From: Veronia pacifica
GTDB lineage: Bacteria; Pseudomonadota; Gammaproteobacteria; Enterobacterales; Vibrionaceae
Length of the DNA stretch: 38,599 nucleotides
Direction of reading: 5' to 3'
Assembly: GCF_001707825.1 (NCBI RefSeq)
Contig: NZ_LYBM01000049.1
Location: 1 to 38,599 of the forward strand
Shown here: positions 36,285 through 38,599 of the stretch, piece by piece
Layout: every line of letters begins with the position of its first letter
How positions within the stretch are numbered: position 1 is the stretch's first letter
The notes under the pieces: generated by a model
Seen by the model: the letters and a program-made list of their open reading frames with translations, nothing else
Databases searched by the model: none
Told to the model about the DNA's origin: nothing
Made by a program: the position numbers and the translations under genes

Positions 36285-38288
36285 TTACGATTTTAACAAG
36301 TTACTGTAATCTAACGTTATTAGAACAGCCTCATTAAGATACGCATCGGGCTCTTCATAATCATTGGGAACATCATCCAATGTTTTGTACAAGCCAGCCC
36401 CAGTCTTTTTCTGTCGCGAGTTAAGACGAGCCAATCGCTCCTGCTCTACTTTCTCCCGCTCGGCAATGCGTTCCTTCTCGACCAGAGATAGGCTGTTTTT
36501 GTCCTTATCCTTCTTATACTTCTCAATATCTTCGAAGATAAAGCCAAACTCCATATCGTTACTGATACGCTTCTGGTGCCTTACTGACAACGAATTGGTG
36601 AAGGGAGCAACCTCACCGAATTTGCGGTAAGCAGCAGGATCAATGCTGTCCCAAGGCAGCGCATTGTCTTCTACACTTTCCCCAGTTTCAGCAGGATCGA
36701 CTGCGGATGGGAAAGAAATATCAGGCACAACACCCAAATTCTGGGTACTACCACCATCGATACGGTAGAATTTTTGAATCGTATATTGGATATGGCCAAC
36801 AGGTTTATCGAAAAGGTCATAGATCTTATTTAACGATTTATGCTGCTGAACAGTACCTTTTCCAAAAGACTGCTCACCGACAACTATCGCACGACCATAG
36901 TCTTGCAATGCAGCGGCAAAGATCTCAGACGCTGAAGCACTGTAACGATTAATCATTACCGTCAATGGGCCTGCATAAAACGTTCGATTATCGTTGTCAG
37001 TATTAACCCTTACCCGTCCGTAGCTATCGCGAACCTGAACAATTGGGCCACTGTTTATGAAAAGCCCTGTCAGGGTCGTCGCTTCACTCAGTGCGCCACC
37101 ACCATTATTTCTTAAATCAATAATGATGCCTTTCACATTATCTTTTCTGAGTTTTTCAATTTCTTTCTTTGAGTCTTCAGTTAAACCGACATAAAAGCTT
37201 GGCACTGTTAACAAGCCTACACGCTCACCGTTCTTCTCAATCACTTCTGATTTTACAGCGCGGTCTTCCAGACGAATTTTGTCTCTAACTAAAGTGACCT
37301 TGTAACTTTTTGCGTTACTGCCCTCAGGTAAAACTTCAAGTTTAACCTTACTGCCTTTTGGTCCCTTGATGAGCTGTACGACATCATCAAGACGCCAGCC
37401 GATAACGTCTATAACTGAACTGTCTTCCTGAGCCACACCGATGATTCTGTCACCCGGTGAGAGTTTCTTCGACTTAGAGGCTGGTCCACCAGCAACTAAG
37501 GAACGGATCACTGTATAGTCATCCTCTAACTGAAGAACAGCACCAATCCCTTCTAGAGAAAGGTTCATGTCTGACTGAAACTGCTCAGCGTTACGCGGTG
37601 ACAAATAACTGGTATGTGGGTCGACCTCGCGGGCAAATGCGTTGAGATAGACTTGGAAGACATCTTCGCTTCTCGTCTGAGTCAATCGTTTCAGCGCGTT
37701 GTTATAACGCTTTTCCAGAGTGGAGCGAATATCGTCCCAACTTTTTCCCGTGAGCTTTAGGTTCAGCGCATCATTTTTTACACGAAGGCGCCAAAGCTCA
37801 TTAAGGGCACGGTCATCCTTTGCCCAGTCAGCATCGCTTCTGTCTATTTCCATACTCTCTTTGTTGTCGAAGGTAATTTCCTTGTCCAACAAGCTCAGGG
37901 CATATTGATAACGCTCAAAGCGATTTCTCAAAAGCGTATTGAAAATATCGTAAGCAGCAGTTGTATCGCCCGCCTTGAGCTGATTATCAAGTTTGTATCT
38001 CCACTTGGACATAGACTTGATATCTTTTTGAGTCAGAAACAAGCGGTTGTAGTCGAGCGACTTCAAGTAACGATCAAACATCTCAGACGAAAATTTGTCA
38101 TCAAGTGAAAAGCGTTTGTAATGAGACTCTGTAAACTTGGATGTCGTTCTGATGGTTGCTGTTTTGTGCTGGGGTTCAGACGTCAGGTTGGGCAGCTCAG
38201 AAGGGCTGAATTTTGCGTCCAGTGCAAAAGCGGGAACTGCCAGCAGTATGCTGGCAGCAATCGCGGTAAAGCGGATTCGACAAGTCAT
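36285..38288 (-). CDS. prc: Tail-specific carboxy-terminal protease Prc
   Basis: A periplasmic S41 protease that trims or degrades proteins with apolar C-termini, including the FtsI precursor and lytic hydrolases. The signal peptide is MTCRIRFTAIAASILLAVPA-FA. An N-terminal helical region is followed by a PDZ domain at about 235-320 (GIGAVLQLEDDYTVIRSLVA, DRIIGV). The protease core has the catalytic Ser452 in RYSASASEIF and Lys477 in GEQSFGKGTVQ, the same residue numbers as E. coli Prc. The 667 residues compare with 682. GGAG lies 12 bases before the ATG at 38288, within a small complementary GGAG/CTCC pair. It begins 17 bases after proQ, the conserved proQ-prc operon. Confidence 0.96.
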   Translation of the reverse strand: MTCRIRFTAIAASILLAVPAFALDAKFSPSELPNLTSEPQHKTATIRTTSKFTESHYKRFSLDDKFSSEMFDRYLKSLDYNRLFLTQKDIKSMSKWRYKLDNQLKAGDTTAAYDIFNTLLRNRFERYQYALSLLDKEITFDNKESMEIDRSDADWAKDDRALNELWRLRVKNDALNLKLTGKSWDDIRSTLEKRYNNALKRLTQTRSEDVFQVYLNAFAREVDPHTSYLSPRNAEQFQSDMNLSLEGIGAVLQLEDDYTVIRSLVAGGPASKSKKLSPGDRIIGVAQEDSSVIDVIGWRLDDVVQLIKGPKGSKVKLEVLPEGSNAKSYKVTLVRDKIRLEDRAVKSEVIEKNGERVGLLTVPSFYVGLTEDSKKEIEKLRKDNVKGIIIDLRNNGGGALSEATTLTGLFINSGPIVQVRDSYGRVRVNTDNDNRTFYAGPLTVMINRYSASASEIFAAALQDYGRAIVVGEQSFGKGTVQQHKSLNKIYDLFDKPVGHIQYTIQKFYRIDGGSTQNLGVVPDISFPSAVDPAETGESVEDNALPWDSIDPAAYRKFGEVAPFTNSLSVRHQKRISNDMEFGFIFEDIEKYKKDKDKNSLSLVEKERIAEREKVEQERLARLNSRQKKTGAGLYKTLDDVPNDYEEPDAYLNEAVLITLDYSNLLKS

Positions 38289-38305
38289 GCGTGGAGGATT
38301 CTCCT

Positions 38306-38599
38306 TTACGAACTGAGGTGCTCCGCTTTAACTAACATGGTCAGACCATTGTTTAAACGTACACGAACCTCGTCCTTATTTATTTCAACAATCGTAGCGG
38401 GCATGTTGCCATTACCCATGTTAACGTTAACGTCTTTACCTACGATAACCTCATCAGCACTCAGCGCACGACGTGGCTGTGCTGGTTTTTTATTAACTCT
38501 AGTATTTTTTGGCTTACTTGCCTTGGTTTTTGTGCCGTTAGCTGTTGATTTTTTTTGCTTAAATGCTTTTTTTGACTTGTCGTCAGCATTTTTTTCAGC
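38306..38599 (-). CDS. proQ: RNA chaperone ProQ, C-terminal part (cut by window edge)
   Basis: The last 97 codons of ProQ. It has a Lys-rich linker ([20 protein letters not shown]) and the C-terminal Tudor-like domain [43 protein letters not shown], as in E. coli ProQ. The FinO-like RNA-binding domain lies outside the window. ProQ binds structured RNAs and 3' ends. It is directly upstream of prc in the same operon. Confidence 0.93.
   Translation of the reverse strand, partial: AEKNADDKSKKAFKQKKSTANGTKTKASKPKNTRVNKKPAQPRRALSADEVIVGKDVNVNMGNGNMPATIVEINKDEVRVRLNNGLTMLVKAEHLSS

Noticed and set aside
1-38599. CRISPR arrays, tRNA, rRNA or dif site
   Set aside because: No regularly spaced repeats, cloverleaf-like or rRNA-like segments, and no XerC/XerD-type 28-mer were seen on reading both strands.

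Overview
The window looks like a chromosomal segment of a gammaproteobacterium of the Vibrionaceae (Vibrio, Photobacterium, Enterovibrio or Grimontia type; the genus cannot be fixed from the sequence alone). The evidence is gene content and order: proQ-prc, pncB/pepN, a DUF2835 gene, an NAD-glutamate dehydrogenase of about 1600 residues, pyrD, zapC, rlmKL, a glutaredoxin-like gene, uup, rmf, fabA, a Lon-like protease, matP and a DUF3634-like gene. I see no rRNA, tRNA, CRISPR array, prophage or intact insertion sequence.

Layout. (1) 1-3.7 kb is AT-rich, sparse and accessory-looking: a cut-off unknown gene, a MAPEG membrane protein, an unknown 197-residue protein and stretches that may hold decayed genes. 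(2) 3.7-5 kb has a HAD sugar-phosphate phosphatase and a small exported Cys-containing coiled-coil protein. (3) 5.1-10.3 kb is a complete glycerol module on the minus strand: glpF and glpK (uptake and phosphorylation), glpR (repressor) and glpD (oxidation). Operator-like palindromes lie before glpF and glpD and a related one before glpR. (4) 10.9-14.2 kb is a small catabolic module: a GntR/FCD regulator, an NCS1 permease and a hydantoin/allantoin racemase, with conspicuous palindromic operators upstream of the racemase. (5) 14.5-18.7 kb holds a PPC-domain gene with an apparent frameshift, a DUF3634-like gene, matP, a Lon-like protease, fabA with a FabR-type operator, and rmf. Three perfect matS sites sit within 1 kb here, so this part of the chromosome probably belongs to the terminus macrodomain. 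(6) 19-38.6 kb is housekeeping, almost all on the minus strand: uup, a glutaredoxin-like gene, rlmKL, zapC, pyrD, gdhB (one-base frameshift), DUF2835, pepN, pncB (plus strand), an exported unknown, prc and the end of proQ.

The most useful observations are the matS cluster in matP and its divergent neighbour, the racemase/permease operator array, two independent single-base frameshifts in otherwise well-preserved genes, a short repeat in three places on one strand, and a gene-free 890-base region carrying FadR-like and CRP-like sites. I found no convincing new multi-gene defence or mobile system.
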